64,000 bases of DNA from Dolomedes plantarius (GCA_907164885.2 OU015493.1:119374693-119438692); one strand, 5' to 3'; shown: positions 11,600-23,390, counted from the stretch's first letter. The notes: generated from the sequence alone by a model not told the origin. Numbers and translations: made by a program.

Positions 11600-12279
11600 C
11601 ACTTGAGTTCCGATAATTCGAAATCATTGGGACCAGACCCTTTTCGGATTAACAAATTTTTCGGATTGAGCGAAATCTTTCTCAAAATGAACTTAAATTA
11701 CATAATAACGTGTGATTGCATAAGTATTACATATTACGCGTGATTACATAGTTTATCTTATAAGTTTATTTTATATGGTCTGTCTAAACATAACCAAATC
11801 TCAGGACAAAATGGATGATAAGAGAGCGGAACGCTGCCTAGTACAGTACAGTAGAGTGTAAGTAGTTCTAACAATACGTCACAGTGCTCGACAGTTGGAT
11901 TTTAGACGATCACTAGATTGTTGATATGGTTTTGAAAGAACCTGTCAACGTCTCAGACGAGAGTGAAGGTGAAGCAGACGGTGATAGCGAGCAGAGGGTA
12001 TCCCACTGAGATGCCGCGGCTGCATTTGACGTAGAGCAACATTCCGCCGCGACACCAGTGGACACCATTTTTCTGACGCGTTAGCGTAATTTGGCTTCAA
12101 GGGAGTAGTATTCTTCTCTTAGATAAAAAAATTTAAGAGATTTTTTCAAACCAATGTAGTTTCGTAATAATTAGTTCAGTACATTGTCTAACATTGAATT
12201 TTCTTGTTCTTTTTGAATTCTGGTTTCGGATTAGGTGGACTTCCGGATTACCGAAGTTCGGACTATCGGGACTCCACTG
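11600..12279 (+). mobile_element. Tigger/pogo-type deletion derivative
   Basis: Left end CACTTGAGTTCCGATAATTC; right end, read inward, CAGTGGAGTCCCGATAGTCC. TA flanks both ends (11598-11599 and 12280-12281). The length, 680 bp, is much less than a full Tigger. The interior after about 11926 keeps what looks like the tail of a transposase frame: an acidic segment (SDESEGEADGDSE), a stop at about 12008, then VEQHSAATPVDTIFLTR, resembling the C-terminal part of Tigger-type transposases. The catalytic region is gone. Confidence 0.75.
11926..12110 (+). pseudogene. Tigger-type transposase C-terminal remnant
   Basis: Translation in one plus frame gives VNVSDESEGEADGDSEQRVS, a stop, DAAAAFDVEQHSAATPVDTI, a stop, then RNLASRE. 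The pattern (acidic linker, then a helical stretch ending near a Leu/Arg-rich tail) resembles the region after the DDE domain in Tigger-type proteins. There are at least two in-frame stops and no start or catalytic part. The assignment rests on resemblance and on the surrounding CAGTGGAGTC-type termini. Confidence 0.45.
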
Positions 12280-12363
12280 TATTTCACAAACATAATTATC
12301 ATAAAAATAAAAATGGCAAGGAGAGATCTAGAGACTCTTCGGAATAAGCGTGTTTATCATTAA

Positions 12364-12420
12364 AATACGCCACTGAGCATGCGCAGAAATAAATATTTAA
12401 TTGTAAATTATCGCTAATTA
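12364..12420 (+). repeat. Right member of the direct repeat flanking the Tigger-like element
   Basis: Partner of 11505-11561, beginning CACTGAGCATGCGCAGAAAT. Confidence 0.65.
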
Positions 12421-12424
12421 ATAG

Positions 12425-13540
12425 AATATTCGGTAACAAAAACCAAATTTGACAAATCTACAGATTACAATCTTTCGTTTAAGACCAAAGTGAAGAAAAT
12501 TGATGCAGTAGTTTTCTCTCGCGGACTGTCCGAAAAATCGGCTTAAAATATAGATTTTCCCAAACAGCCCTGTTTATGGATGTTATGTAGGTACATATTA
12601 GGAATGTGTGGCTGATTCAAATGGATTTTGAAAAAAAGAACTGATTCAAATGAATTTTATTCCATAGACTAATCATTACCATTTCACCATTACTACATTG
12701 ACATTTATGTTTCTGAAAGAATTTCAGTTATTGCTCCTCTGTCATAAACACGAACAAAACTTATTCATCTATAAATTGATTAGATTGCTATTTTACTATC
12801 AACCTGCACACGGGATAGTAGTAAATTATCAGGATTTAGTAGCAAAATGTTTGACGGATTGAAATTTTCATTACACACGTGGGATCAATTATTGCAATCT
12901 GGATTGATTGATGATGGACCGCAACCAAGACCTCAATAAGATGAACGTGAGCCACACAATTGAAACATAGGATATCCCTTTCATGAGGGTTGAAAATATC
13001 AAACATACACATGGGTATTATAGATATAATATTTATACAAAATATATTTATATATATTTTAAATATATTATATTTATATAATATTTATATAACAATGAGT
13101 TATGATAAAACTGGGTTGAACTTAAAAAAAATAGAACTTAAAAAAATAGAAACACAAATACAGCGTATTTTCTTTCATTACAATATAGGAAAAATTAAGT
13201 GATGTTCATAAATTTGGAAGTACTTTACAAGCTTTCTTCTCTGCAAATTTTTTTTAAATCATGAGAATTCAATTTTCTGAGCAAATTAAAATTGATCGCT
13301 AGTTTTTGCAATGTTTCAGAGAATTTTGAGTTTTAGGTTTACTTCAGGCCTTAAAAAGATTCTCTGCTCAGGCAATAGAAGTTGGTATATATAGGAATAT
13401 ATTGTGGCGTTTTAATAATTTGAAAAAAAAATTACGCTTCAAGTTTGAAGAAACTTGAAAAGAATTTCTCGTCAATCACAGTATTCTATTTTTCTCAAAC
13501 AAACACGTGTATGTATGTAATTATATTTTTGCTCATTGTC
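12425..13540. other. Intergenic DNA, nothing recognised
   Basis: A+T-rich. A low-complexity stretch of TATATTTATATAA words lies near 13020-13095, followed by a repeated CTTAAAAAAATAGAA word. No gene was found. Confidence 0.5.
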
Positions 13541-13543
13541 ATA

Positions 13544-14765
13544 CACTGAAGTGCCACTGAATTAGGGAAACCTACCTAGTAACGAGTTGGACCTCCTCTG
13601 GCCTTGATAACGGATGCCACACGACGAGGCATACATTCAACAAGTTTCTGGAAACGTTCCACGGGAATGGCTTGCCAAATAATGGCTAAAGCTGTCCATA
13701 ATTCAGTAAGGTTCTTTGGTGCTATGTGATGGCCTTTCACGCCTTGTTCCAAAACATCCCAAAGATGCTCAATAGGATTTAAGTCTGGGCTTCTAGGTGG
13801 CCAATTCATGACAGAGGTGTCAGAGGAATGCTCATCCAACCAGCCAGTAGCCAACCGGGACTTGTGAGAGGTACAGTTGTCTTGCTGGAAAACTCCATTA
13901 CCGTGCGGATAACAGAACAGCATAAACGGATGGAGGTGATCACCCAGCAACTCTACGTACCGAATTGTATTGAGGGAGGTTGGTACACGCACCAAAGATC
14001 CCAAACTGTGCCACAAAAAAAACACCCCAGACCATGATTGAGCCACCATGCCCATATACAGTTCCAGCCAGGCATGCAGGATCCATGGCTTCATGAGCCT
14101 GACGCCATATTCTCAGCCTCCCGTCGGCGTTAAGCAGTCGGAATCGAGACTCATCACTCCATGCTACTCGTTTCCAGTCCTCTACACTCCAGTCTCTGTG
14201 CTCTCTTGCCCAGGCAAGACGTGCAGCCCGATGGCGAGTATAGAGCAATGGTACTCTCGTAGGTCAACGACTCCCGAAACCCATACGATGAAGCGAGCGT
14301 TTCACAGTCCGTTTACTGACTGTACGACTGGCACCGTCATTAAACTGGGTGGTAATTTGAGCTAATGTTTGGCTTCGCTGGCTACGTACAATACGCCTGA
14401 GCCGTCTCTAACCACGCACTGTCAAGGCTAATTGTCCTTTGCAGTTTGCCCGATCGCTAGTTTTTTTTTCCACCATCCATGTATTCTTGGTATACTCTTG
14501 ACACTGTCGACCTTGAAAATCCTAGCTGTCTGACGATTTCGGAAATTGAATGGTCCATGCGTCGTGCATCTACGATTTGTCCGCGATCGAAGGCGTCTAA
14601 ATCAGGCAGTTTACCCATACTGGCAATTCCAACAACTAATTCAGAACAACCACAGTACGCGCTGTATATGCAGTTACCACAGCGCCCTCACTTGGGCATA
14701 CATGATGCGCAGCGCTACACAATTTGCATAGGCTTTGCTATCCCTAATTCAGTGGCACTTCAGTG
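13544..14765 (-). mobile_element. Tc1-like transposon, near full length, inactive
   Basis: Terminal inverted repeats begin CACTGAAGTGCCACTGAATT at both ends, with TA at 13542-13543 and 14766-14767. The 1222-bp length and one transposase gene filling most of it are normal for Tc1-like elements. The gene lies on the minus strand and carries frameshifts and stops. Confidence 0.9.
13576..14618 (-). pseudogene. Tc1-like transposase pseudogene (DDE, apparent DD36E spacing)
   Basis: Cut-and-paste transposase that would bind the element ends and cut at TA. The start ATG is at 14618 (MGKLPDLDAFDRGQIV), followed by a helix-turn-helix (ISEIVRQLGFSRSTVSRVYQ). The catalytic triad is visible: first Asp in AWSDESRF, second in FQQDNCTSH, Glu in NPIEHLW. 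Counting from the second Asp to the Glu gives 36 residues between them. The frame ends ARGGPTRY and stops at 13576. Damage: one extra A in an A9 run near 14461-14469 (frameshift), in-frame stops near 14410 and 14264, and a frameshift at the A-rich run near 14012-14020. The length matches a full transposase of about 346 residues. Stops at several points make function impossible without repair. Confidence 0.9.
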
Positions 14766-14831
14766 TATTTGTTCATAAACATAAAAATCTGTTAACGTGA
14801 TACTAACATATATGCATCTGTTAACGTTTTA

Positions 14832-14870
14832 CTAGCTGAGTGGCAACCCGATGTGTTGCTTTTTCAATTT
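14832..14870 (-). mobile_element. Helitron 3' terminus (minus strand)
   Basis: Read on the minus strand the sequence runs GCAACACATCGGGTTGC, then CACTCAGCTAG, then T. A short stem-loop (GCAAC/GTTGC) about ten bases before a terminal CTAG, followed by T, is the classic Helitron 3' end. The body would extend to higher coordinates. I could not find its 5' end, and the A+T-rich DNA up to about 15.5 kb shows no replicase. Confidence 0.55.
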
Positions 14871-17800
14871 AAAATGAAATGATTTCATTTCTTAAAGATT
14901 AAAAAGTGTTTAAGCACTTTTAAAAATATATTAGAATTTTTAGAAAACGAAACAATTATTTAAAATTCTCTTTTTCAAATTTCGGTTTTTGGCTTTTGAA
15001 ATAATTCTTTCAAATTTCCGTTTTCAAATTTTACTTTTTAAACAAAAATAAAGTTAATTCAATTAGAAAAAATTCTAAATTTTTTAACTTCTAATTTTCT
15101 AAAACTAAAATTATTTCTGGTACTTTAAAATTATTTCTGGATTTCAATTATTAAATGACTCGTTATCAACTAATAATTTTTCTTTTTGGCAACATCGCTG
15201 AATGTAAATATTAAATCTCATGGGAGAAAAAGTGCTTAAAAAATAGAAAGACAGTTCTAATGAATTCAAATTGGTGGCGGAAAAATTCCTCATCAGCTGC
15301 TCAAAAATTAGAAACAAATTTCACGAACTTGCTGGAATTATTAGAGAGTAAAATAATAAGTCGAAAAATTACGACTCCCCATTCAGTTACATTAAGTTAC
15401 TATGGCGATCAGTGAGGGAAATTTCAAAAGAGAGTTTTCTAAGTGCGCTTTTTTAGAATGATAAAATTTATTTTATTAATTGTATTTGGTATATTTTGGA
15501 AGCTGAACATCTAGCAAATGCCGATAAATCGTAAAATTGACATTAATAGGTGCAGAAAACCGAAATATTTGTCCATCAAAATTGTCGATTTCTTGAAATT
15601 CGGAAAACTCTTTGGGGTAAAAGTTACGTTTGCAATGAAAAGCATTTTTAACTTTATAAAAATATGTATATCCTTAAAGATGAAGAGTTGTAGAACACAT
15701 GGAAATAAAATATTTGTCGATTGGTGGACGGTAAAGTTGAATTTTGCATGCATGATAATAGTGGAAATTTTCGAAACGGAAAGGAGCTGGCCCACCTGGA
15801 ATGTCAGCTGTTTCTGTTGTCCGTTTCTTTTGAGTTCGGTGGTTTTAATTTAATAATTAAAAAAGTTTAAAGTTTTGGAAGTTGAGGATGGCATCAGTGC
15901 ACGCTTTTCGTCCATCCGCGTCCATCGGTACCAGTCGCGATATCCTTCTATGCTCGGTTCGCGAGATTAGCCCGTCCCTTTGTCTGCTCACTAACAAACA
16001 TGCGTTTGTTTTACCTTCAGCTGTTAATAGTAAGATGCCACTTTCCTCTTTCAGCGTTCTCTTTCTTTTCACAGTAGTTTATTTAAATTAATTGCATTCA
16101 TCGTTCATTAGGCTTACTGCGGTGCCAAAATTGAAAACCCTTATATTTATCCTTATGCTTACACTTTATCTATCTATTAGAGGTCTGATAATGCAATTTA
16201 ACTGCAAATTTCAAACAGCTTGCTAAACTGTAAGTTGTACATCAGCAGATTATTTATAGCTGTTCCTCTGCGAAACCAATTGACTTAACGGATTTAAAAA
16301 AATAACGAAGTTACTGAGCCTGAAATTGTACAACCTATAATACCACAAACTTAAATTCTTACATCTATCGACATTTAGGAGACCATAACTCACAGTACAT
16401 AGAAATAAGCATTCTTAACACGATCCTTAGACACAAACGGCATTAAATTTACGTATGTTAAAGTAAATTCTCCTCGAAATGATATATCAAAACCTTCGAT
16501 TACTCTCTGCCGTATTTCACAGTAATGATGTATTACAAAATGAGAAATTGGGAACAAATATGTTCTTTAAAAGAAAACTTCCTTCCATATCACAGAATAC
16601 GCACAGAGCCTCTATAATTTACGTACATTAATCTTTTCTGGTTATTTGATAAGTTAAAGTTATCCAATTATTAGAAGATTCTTTTGAATTGACCATGATG
16701 AATGACGATTGTAGAGGCAAATTATTGGAGCCATAAGAAAAAGCTGCGAAAAACAAGAATCAGAAGTTGAGACCCAGAGAGAGACTAGAAGAGAAGTTAA
16801 AACATATTGATGTTTTTATTAGCAGGCAAATGTATTTGTTAGCACAATTGGTAGCTAGGAATAATCATTGGAAGACATTGTTTTTTAAAGGGGATATCGA
16901 ATGTGAACGCTACTCTTTCACAAATGTGTTAATCGATTCACAGACTTATTGCACGTTTCCTGCTGGTTCGTCATTAGAAATAGAAAAATTCCTTATTTTA
17001 TTTTTGTTGATCATTTAGTGTGATCCTTTTGAGATTTTTTAAAGTGAATTAGTTTAAATGCTAGTCAGTAAATGGTTTCTGCTTTTCATACAAAATAAAT
17101 ATAAATAAAAATTTAGACTAAGAAAATTTCCTTTTGTATGACATTTCACAGTAGATAAAAACGTGATTAAAAATAAACTACACAGTACAACACAGAATGA
17201 CATTTTCAAGGGTTGTGGGATTTACAGAAAGACGAAAGGACTACTGAACAGCCCATATAAACTACTTTACATCTGTAATTTAAGATATAATTCATTAACT
17301 TTCAAAAAAGTGAATGTTACATTTTAAACTGAATTTTACCTCGGTTACTAAATTTATTCATTATTTGTAATACAGAAAAGTTTAAATAATTTGGAATTAT
17401 TTAAAGCTACGAATGCTAAAAACTTCCTTGACGAATATAGGTACTATTTCTTTAAAGGATCATAAACTGGATACGACAGACTATGTATAGCTGATTCATA
17501 TAATGCTGTAATTTTGACAAAGTTATTGATCAATAAAATATACTTTAGCTAGATGTTCAGAAAATGTGAAGCAACTTCATATAGAAGATGAAATAACTTA
17601 AATTTTGCTAATCAATTTCCTTAACAGTACTGTGGTGTGTTTATACGAAATATATAGTCAATACAAAAAAGCGCGAGAAAGCATATGCGAGGAAATACTA
17701 CCCCTGAATTATCACTTAATATCACTCATGTCAATTAAAGAACAATTAACTTTTGCTTTCTCGCTCATCAAAATTTCATATAATTTTGTTATGTCTTACA

Positions 17801-18490
17801 TACAAGAATTCGTTAACTGGATCAATGTACATTCTTACCATATACATTTCTAGGTGAATATTTGTTCTTATACCAGTAGAAATAACTTTACCGAAATTTT
17901 CTTCGAGTAATATACCATTCCAAAGTAGTTCCCATGGTAACAGCATTCTGGAAGCTTATAAGGAGCTATACAGGAATACGGATATGATTACAATACACGT
18001 TAATATGTACATTGACAAACCCGAACGTATATATTTTTTTGTAATAACAAAACAGATAACTGTAATTTTAGAAAATTTGCTCCAAGTAAACTGTTTAAGC
18101 TTTATTAAAATTTATATGATCAACAATTTATTGGGTTATCACTTGTATGGGGCACATTAAGGAGAAAAGAGCCATACTTAAATGGAATGTATTGGATATA
18201 AGGAAATCTCAAAAGTAGATTTTTACGTATTCGTAGTCATGTCCATTATCGTTATAGCAAGATTTTCAACAAATACAAATTAATCGTTAATTCAAAGAAA
18301 AATTTTTCTATGACTTAAAATATTTTTTTTTAATTTATCAAAATTTAATTTAAATAATACTGGTTTGGTGTGATTACACTGTAATAATACCAAATTGCAT
18401 TTCGAATTATCCTAAACATACGTGAAAAATTCTATTCTTCTCCTGTCCTGCCGAATAATTTTTCAGGAATTCATTTTTGTTATTATTGAT
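14871..18490. other. Intergenic DNA, no supported gene
   Basis: Low-complexity TTTTCAAATTTC words lie at 14890-15130, possibly part of the Helitron. Overlapping open frames on both strands at 15511-15853 and 15857-16091 lack known motifs. The latter is slightly richer in G+C and ends beside a pyrimidine run, but I cannot support an exon. Open frames at 16767-17018 and 17605-17853 are likewise unrecognised. Confidence 0.5.
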
Positions 18491-18496
18491 CTAAAT

Positions 18497-19175
18497 CAGG
18501 GATTTCCAACGGGATCCAGGTGGACCCCTTGGGGGGTTGATGGAAGTTTAAAAAGGGTCTATAGTATTTCAGGGGTCTATTGGGGGTCTATGATACATTT
18601 TTCTGTTTTAATAAATTTAATTAATTTTTTAGGAAAGTAAGTATTAGAAAATAATATTCGTTTTAATATGTATAAATACAGATTTGTATAAGGTGGAGTG
18701 ATCCATGCATCTAAAGTCGAATGTCATGACGCTTTTGTATATACCTCGAATGCCGCCGTCGGTTTTTATTTGTGTACCAACACTAGGCAGAACTGGGGAA
18801 ATCCACTGGACCTTAAACAGCACATGGGTCCTCCCGATTCAACCATGAGAAGCAGTTTCGTTTTTCTCTTGGCGATGTTTGTACAATTACAATCCGTGTT
18901 TATGAAATCTTGTTTATACTTCTGAAATTAAAAATGAAAATAGTACAAAAATAACAAAAAAAACCTAATGAACCACTTTCTCTAATTTTTTGTTCATATT
19001 CTCAGTCAAATTGTAATCTTTATGTGTTTTATGTGCAATTATTAGTATTATAATCATGATGTATGCTGTAGCTCATGATGTATGCTGTATAGAGAAAAAT
19101 GTGAGGGGAGGGGGTCGATGAAGAAAATCATTCTTTTAAAAGGGGTCGATGTAGGAAAAAGGTTGAGAACCCCTG
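18497..19175. mobile_element. hAT (Buster-type) non-autonomous element, copy 2
   Basis: Starts CAGGGATTTCCAACGGGATC and its other end, read inward, starts CAGGGGTTCTCAACC, the same two termini as copy 1 at 1926-4070 in reverse orientation. Internal similarity includes the stretch around GCCGCCGTCGG at 18750 and the GGGTCGATG motifs near the right end. Flanking 8-mers are ATCTAAAT (left) and ATCAAATT (right), an eroded duplication. The left one equals the reverse complement of the copy 1 target. A word GATGTATGCTGTA is duplicated near 19060-19090. Confidence 0.8.
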
Positions 19176-19179
19176 ATCA

Positions 19180-20590
19180 AATTATTTAACTATTATTCTA
19201 ACTATTTCATTTTTCTAATGCAATATTACATAAAACATATTACCTAAAATCACAAATGTTTAAAAAAAGAAAATTGATAGCAAAAAGATATAGCGATGAT
19301 ATTTATAAAAACATCGAGATTGTTGGAAGATTAATTTCTGCTGAAAGTCTTTATTCAATATCTTGATTAAGAGTGAAAAAGCCTTTTCATTCGAAATTCA
19401 ATTACTTATCAGTGAAATGTTAATTCTGCGAATCTGACAACCATTCTGGTTCTATAGCACCACACCCATCGTACATCATAGCTCTTTAATTGAGCTCCAA
19501 TTTCTGTCCGTTTCGTTTCTTTTGAAAGGAAAAAAAAAGTTTTCTAATATTGTGTTTTAAATTCAATGGCATTTAAAAGCGTTATGCAAAAGAAAATGAC
19601 CGTATAGGTGTTTAAAAGACTTTATACATGTTATAGAGACATTTTTTTTAAGAGCGTTATATTTTTAGAAAAAATTCTTGTTATTTTTATGCATTCAAAT
19701 AATCAAGAGAATAAACAAAAACTAAAAGAGGCAATTTCTTCCCCAGAGCAATAAATATAGCGCTGAAGAAACAAAACATTACAAAACGGAAACCGATACT
19801 GAATTTACATATTGGTATATTTAACTCATTTTAACGAGCACGAAAAGAGTTTCTGTATCACCAGAAAAGTACTAATCTCTATGTGGAAAAAGAACATAAA
19901 TGTTTACGTGAATAGATATGTACTATCCAAGAACTCCTTATATAACACTTGCAAAGACTAAAGTGATTGAAATTTTAAATGGTAAAAAAAATATAATGGG
20001 GGGGGACCAGGTTTTATATTCCGAAATAAAATTGTTGGATAAACATTAATCATATTTTTAAGGCAAGACAAGTAGAATATTTTGACATCTTGTGTCTTTT
20101 AACGCATGTAAAAGACCCAAGAAATATATGTATTATAACACACAAGATTGCACACAAGATATGCATTATTACACACAAGAAATATATGTGAAAATATATG
20201 TATTATATAAATTATAAAATCATTGATAAAGAACTCATAAACATACTTTGTCCCTGGGATGTTTAGCCATACTTGGTTCCGTTAATCAATTTTGTTCCCA
20301 TTTGTATAATGTAAAATATTTAAAAGTATTAATATGGTGGCATTGGAACTGTGTACGAGTAATTACGGTATAAGTGTCTAAAAGAAATTTATATTAGGAT
20401 TGAATGTAAATAGGAATAGTGTTTAGTTAAGTGCAATGAGGAAAAGAATGTAAAAGTAAATGTATGTATGTGTATGATCTAATCTAATCTGCATTTGTGT
20501 ATATTAGCGAAAATATATATTATTTTTACAGAGTAATATTGTAATTGTGCATAAGTATTGTGGCATAAGTTTACATAAGAAATGTATACA
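19180..20590. other. Intergenic DNA, nothing recognised
   Basis: A+T-rich DNA with a G8 run near 19999 and repeated ACACAAGA words near 20140-20180. No gene or element end was found. Confidence 0.5.
20192..20224 (+). repeat. Member of a 33-bp direct repeat pair
   Basis: AAATATATGTATTATATAAA-type sequence matching 21246-21278 with one mismatch. The pair brackets about 1.0 kb. The composition is simple, so chance plays some part. Confidence 0.5.
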
Positions 20591-20607
20591 CCTAATAGTT
20601 TTTTTTA

Positions 20608-21065
20608 CTCCCGACATTTTTACACGATTTTGAAACACACAGTCGAAAAAAATATTCTAATTCTGATTTTACACGATCTTTTTTTTACACGATAAAAAAG
20701 TCAATATTTTTGCTTTTTTCCTTTTTTAATAAAAAGCGTCTAATCTTATATACATTTTATTTTGTCCCTGAATTTGGGATTTTTTTAAAACTTAAAATAA
20801 AGCTTTGATTCATTTGAAGTTCAAGAGATCAATTATTTTATGTTTTTTTAAGATTGTTAAGAATATTATTTTCTTTATGTTTAATGCATACAATTTATAT
20901 GAATATCGAAATAAATAATTTTATTTAATTTTTCAATTATTTATTTATTATTTTTTATATGTATCTTATAAGCAAAAACAAGTCATTGGACAAATCCATC
21001 ATTTTACTATATACCCTATGTCTATTTTTACACGACATAGTCTGGAACGTATCCTCCGTTTAAAA
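20608..21065. mobile_element. Possible decayed Tc1/mariner-type MITE with ACACGA motifs
   Basis: The word TTTTTACACGA or a close form occurs at about 20625, 20675, 20688 and 21025. The right side contains CTGGAACGTATCCTCCGTTT, which reminds me of terminal sequences of some short Tc1/mariner-type MITEs. I could not pair the two ends, so the limits are approximate. Confidence 0.3.
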
Positions 21066-21245
21066 AAAGGATTAGGTGTATACGAATTAAATATAAAGAG
21101 GTATTGGTTAAAAAAAGTATGTTATATTCAAAATAGTAAGAATAAGTATAAATGGTGCGTATGTGAAAATGAATGTAAATATAAATTTATACGATGTATA
21201 ATGTACATTTATGTATTCGGCTATATATACGGTAATTGTAGGTGT

Positions 21246-21278
21246 AAATATATGTATTATATAAATTATAATATCATT
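21246..21278 (+). repeat. Second member of the 33-bp direct repeat pair
   Basis: Partner of 20192-20224; one mismatch near its right end. Confidence 0.5.
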
Positions 21279-21289
21279 ATAGGGTGACA

Positions 21290-22080
21290 GGTAATCAGTT
21301 TGCCGTATGTCCTATCAGGAGGGTCTGCCTAATTTATGCTCATCACTGCATTGATTTGTACATCTCTATCTACTTGCACAAGCATGCTCAAGTCTGACTG
21401 AAAAGCACTGCCTTATACAAAAAGTAGCAATCTTAAAAATGCACAATCAAACTAAATCGTGAATTAAAAAAGTGTAAGTATCCTGTTGCTGTCATTTTCT
21501 TCTTCAAAAAAAGCTATTTTTGACTGTACAATCACATGTGCTGATACGTCTCTAAAAATAGATTTATTAGTCACAGAAGAGATCTCTATTTAACTCTTTT
21601 TCAAGTATTTTACTCTTCACATCTTCAAAGATACCCCTCTTCAAACCTTTTATCGTTCTTTTCTCTCATTTTCGAGGATAATCCGATGCTACAAGAGACC
21701 GGGCAATGTCTGGTAAGGAGAGTAATTATTTGACCAGTTGTGTGTGAAGTATGGGCAACCTATTAGAAGTCATGGAAATGATAGCCCCATAAGAAATGCA
21801 GTGATGATTTTTCTTCCTATGAAGAATTCTAACGTGCTGTCACACTAAACTTTCACTACACATTTCTTGACCCAGGAAACTTCCTGCCCCCAGGTAACAT
21901 CCCTGCTGTAAGAGGTTCGCTTGTTTTAGAGGTTATGCAATGAATTCAATCAGGATATCCTGATAACAATCAGTCAGTCTATCGATATATTTATATATAC
22001 ATATGGATACCATTCATAAAAGGTATAGAGCCTTTAGCACTAAATAATAAAAGTTGCCTGGACTGAAACATGAGCAAATA
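21290..22080. other. Intergenic DNA, nothing recognised
   Basis: Slightly more even base composition than its surroundings, but no open frame, RNA gene or repeat that I can support. Confidence 0.5.
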
Positions 22081-22119
22081 TTAGCACATATTCTGATGAA
22101 GGATCATCATGTCGTGTTG

Positions 22120-22320
22120 CTGAGTCACGCCTCTACCTTCTTCGATTGATTGAGAGCTACGATCAGTTTTTGCTAAACGAGGGGTAATTAGATCGGGGCC
22201 TACAGCTTAAAGCTGATTCCGAACGGCTACAAACACCCATGCCAACAATGGAACTCGAACCCATAGACTCTGGTACCGATTTACTAGGCCTTATCCATTC
22301 GGCTATCGTCCAGCCTACCT
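22120..22320 (-). repeat. tRNA-derived SINE-like element
   Basis: On the minus strand there is a pol III A-box-like TAGCCGAATGG (22305-22295) and, about 33 nt on, a B-box-like GGTTCGAGTTCC (22261-22250), the spacing of an internal tRNA promoter. The flanking sequence does not give me a convincing acceptor stem, and a non-tRNA body continues toward 22120. This fits a SINE with a tRNA-like head rather than a working tRNA gene. The left limit is approximate and no target duplication was found. Confidence 0.55.
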
Positions 22321-22382
22321 AGTTTCAAGGAGAAATAATAGTTTCGGATCTATTCTTTTCGATGAAACTTCGGGTACTTATT

Positions 22383-22383
22383 G

Positions 22384-22444
<61 letters not shown>
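22383..22444. repeat. (TA)n(TG)n microsatellite
   Basis: A TA tract passing directly into a TG tract. Confidence 0.95.
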
Positions 22445-23090
22445 AGTAAATTGGTCTGCTCAAACAAATTTTAGACAAAGAAGATGTCTTACGCTAATAT
22501 GATTATTATGAAACACCCACCTACTGAATTACTTGATTCATACGAATTTCAGAGACAGTCCAAAGAAGGTTGTAGGGGAATCCGTATTTGTAAACGACTG
22601 AATTAAGTTACTCTGCAGGAGTAAAGCAAAAACTAAGCTATATATCCGTATGCATGTTATAAGGGAAACAATAAATGACATGCAAATTTATTAAAATGAT
22701 CGAAAATCAAAGTGTGACTAATTTAAGTTTAAACAGGAGTATTTGAAAAATTCCTCTTCCAGATAACGCTACTCATTCAAATGTTTTATCAGCAAGAAAT
22801 GCATTTCTCAAATGTCTGAATTTTTTTTTATAGAATCAAATTATCACTTCTAAGAGCGTTTAATTTTTAGAGTTAGAAGATAAAATCTATACTTCATACT
22901 CTTGGCAGATTTCATAGCTCATTTCAAATTAATATTTAATATTAATAATAAGGTGTATTTCATTTACATATCTTTTAATTGTTAAAACATTATAATTCAT
23001 ATATAGGCGTACATTAATAATTTCCTTTCACATTTTTAGCAGAGCATTTAAAAAAGGGTAGTTTGATTTAATATTTGTTTTTAATATTTG
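22445..23090. other. Intergenic DNA, nothing recognised
   Basis: A+T-rich DNA between the microsatellite and the SINE; no supported feature. Confidence 0.55.
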
Positions 23091-23104
23091 TAGACTTACT
23101 TTCT

Positions 23105-23390
23105 ACTAAATTAAACTCATTGGCGCAACAGTCCGTGTGGACCAAGACCTGTGGTGCGCATCTCCGCTTTCTCGACCGTGGGTGTGGGGTACCATACAGC
23201 ATATTTCTCGGGCAGGTGGTCAGCCTGCCGCGGGACCCCCAGAGTTTAGTTCCCAAGCATGCTTGGTCCTCATTTTATCGATCCGCTCAAGGGATGAAAG
23301 GCTGAGTCCACCTTGCTACAGGTCCAGTATCGAATCCTGTACCTATGGTGTGGCAGCTTGAAGCTTTTAACCACTACGCCACCGGGCTTC
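23105..23390 (-). repeat. tRNA-derived SINE with perfect 13-bp target duplication
   Basis: The 13-mer AGACTTACTTTCT occurs at 23092-23104 and 23391-23403, bracketing a 286-bp body. On the minus strand the head reads GAAGCCCGGTGGCGTAGTGG, containing an A-box-like TGGCGTAGTGG. A B-box-like GGATTCGATACTGG follows at 23337-23324. The other end (minus-strand 3' tail) is A+T-rich. The body is much richer in G+C than its surroundings. Open frames across it on both strands are by-products. A 13-bp duplication points to insertion by LINE-type target-primed reverse transcription. Confidence 0.85.

Noticed and set aside
14048..14778. Plus-strand open frames of about 60-105 codons
   Set aside because: Antisense shadows of the minus-strand Tc1-like transposase.
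15857..16091. Overlapping open frames of about 70 codons on both strands in a slightly G+C-richer patch
   Set aside because: Could be an exon, but I see no splice partner, motif or repeat copy to support it.
22250..22305. Functional tRNA gene
   Set aside because: A- and B-box words are present, but I could not build a convincing acceptor stem and a non-tRNA body is attached, so a SINE is more likely.
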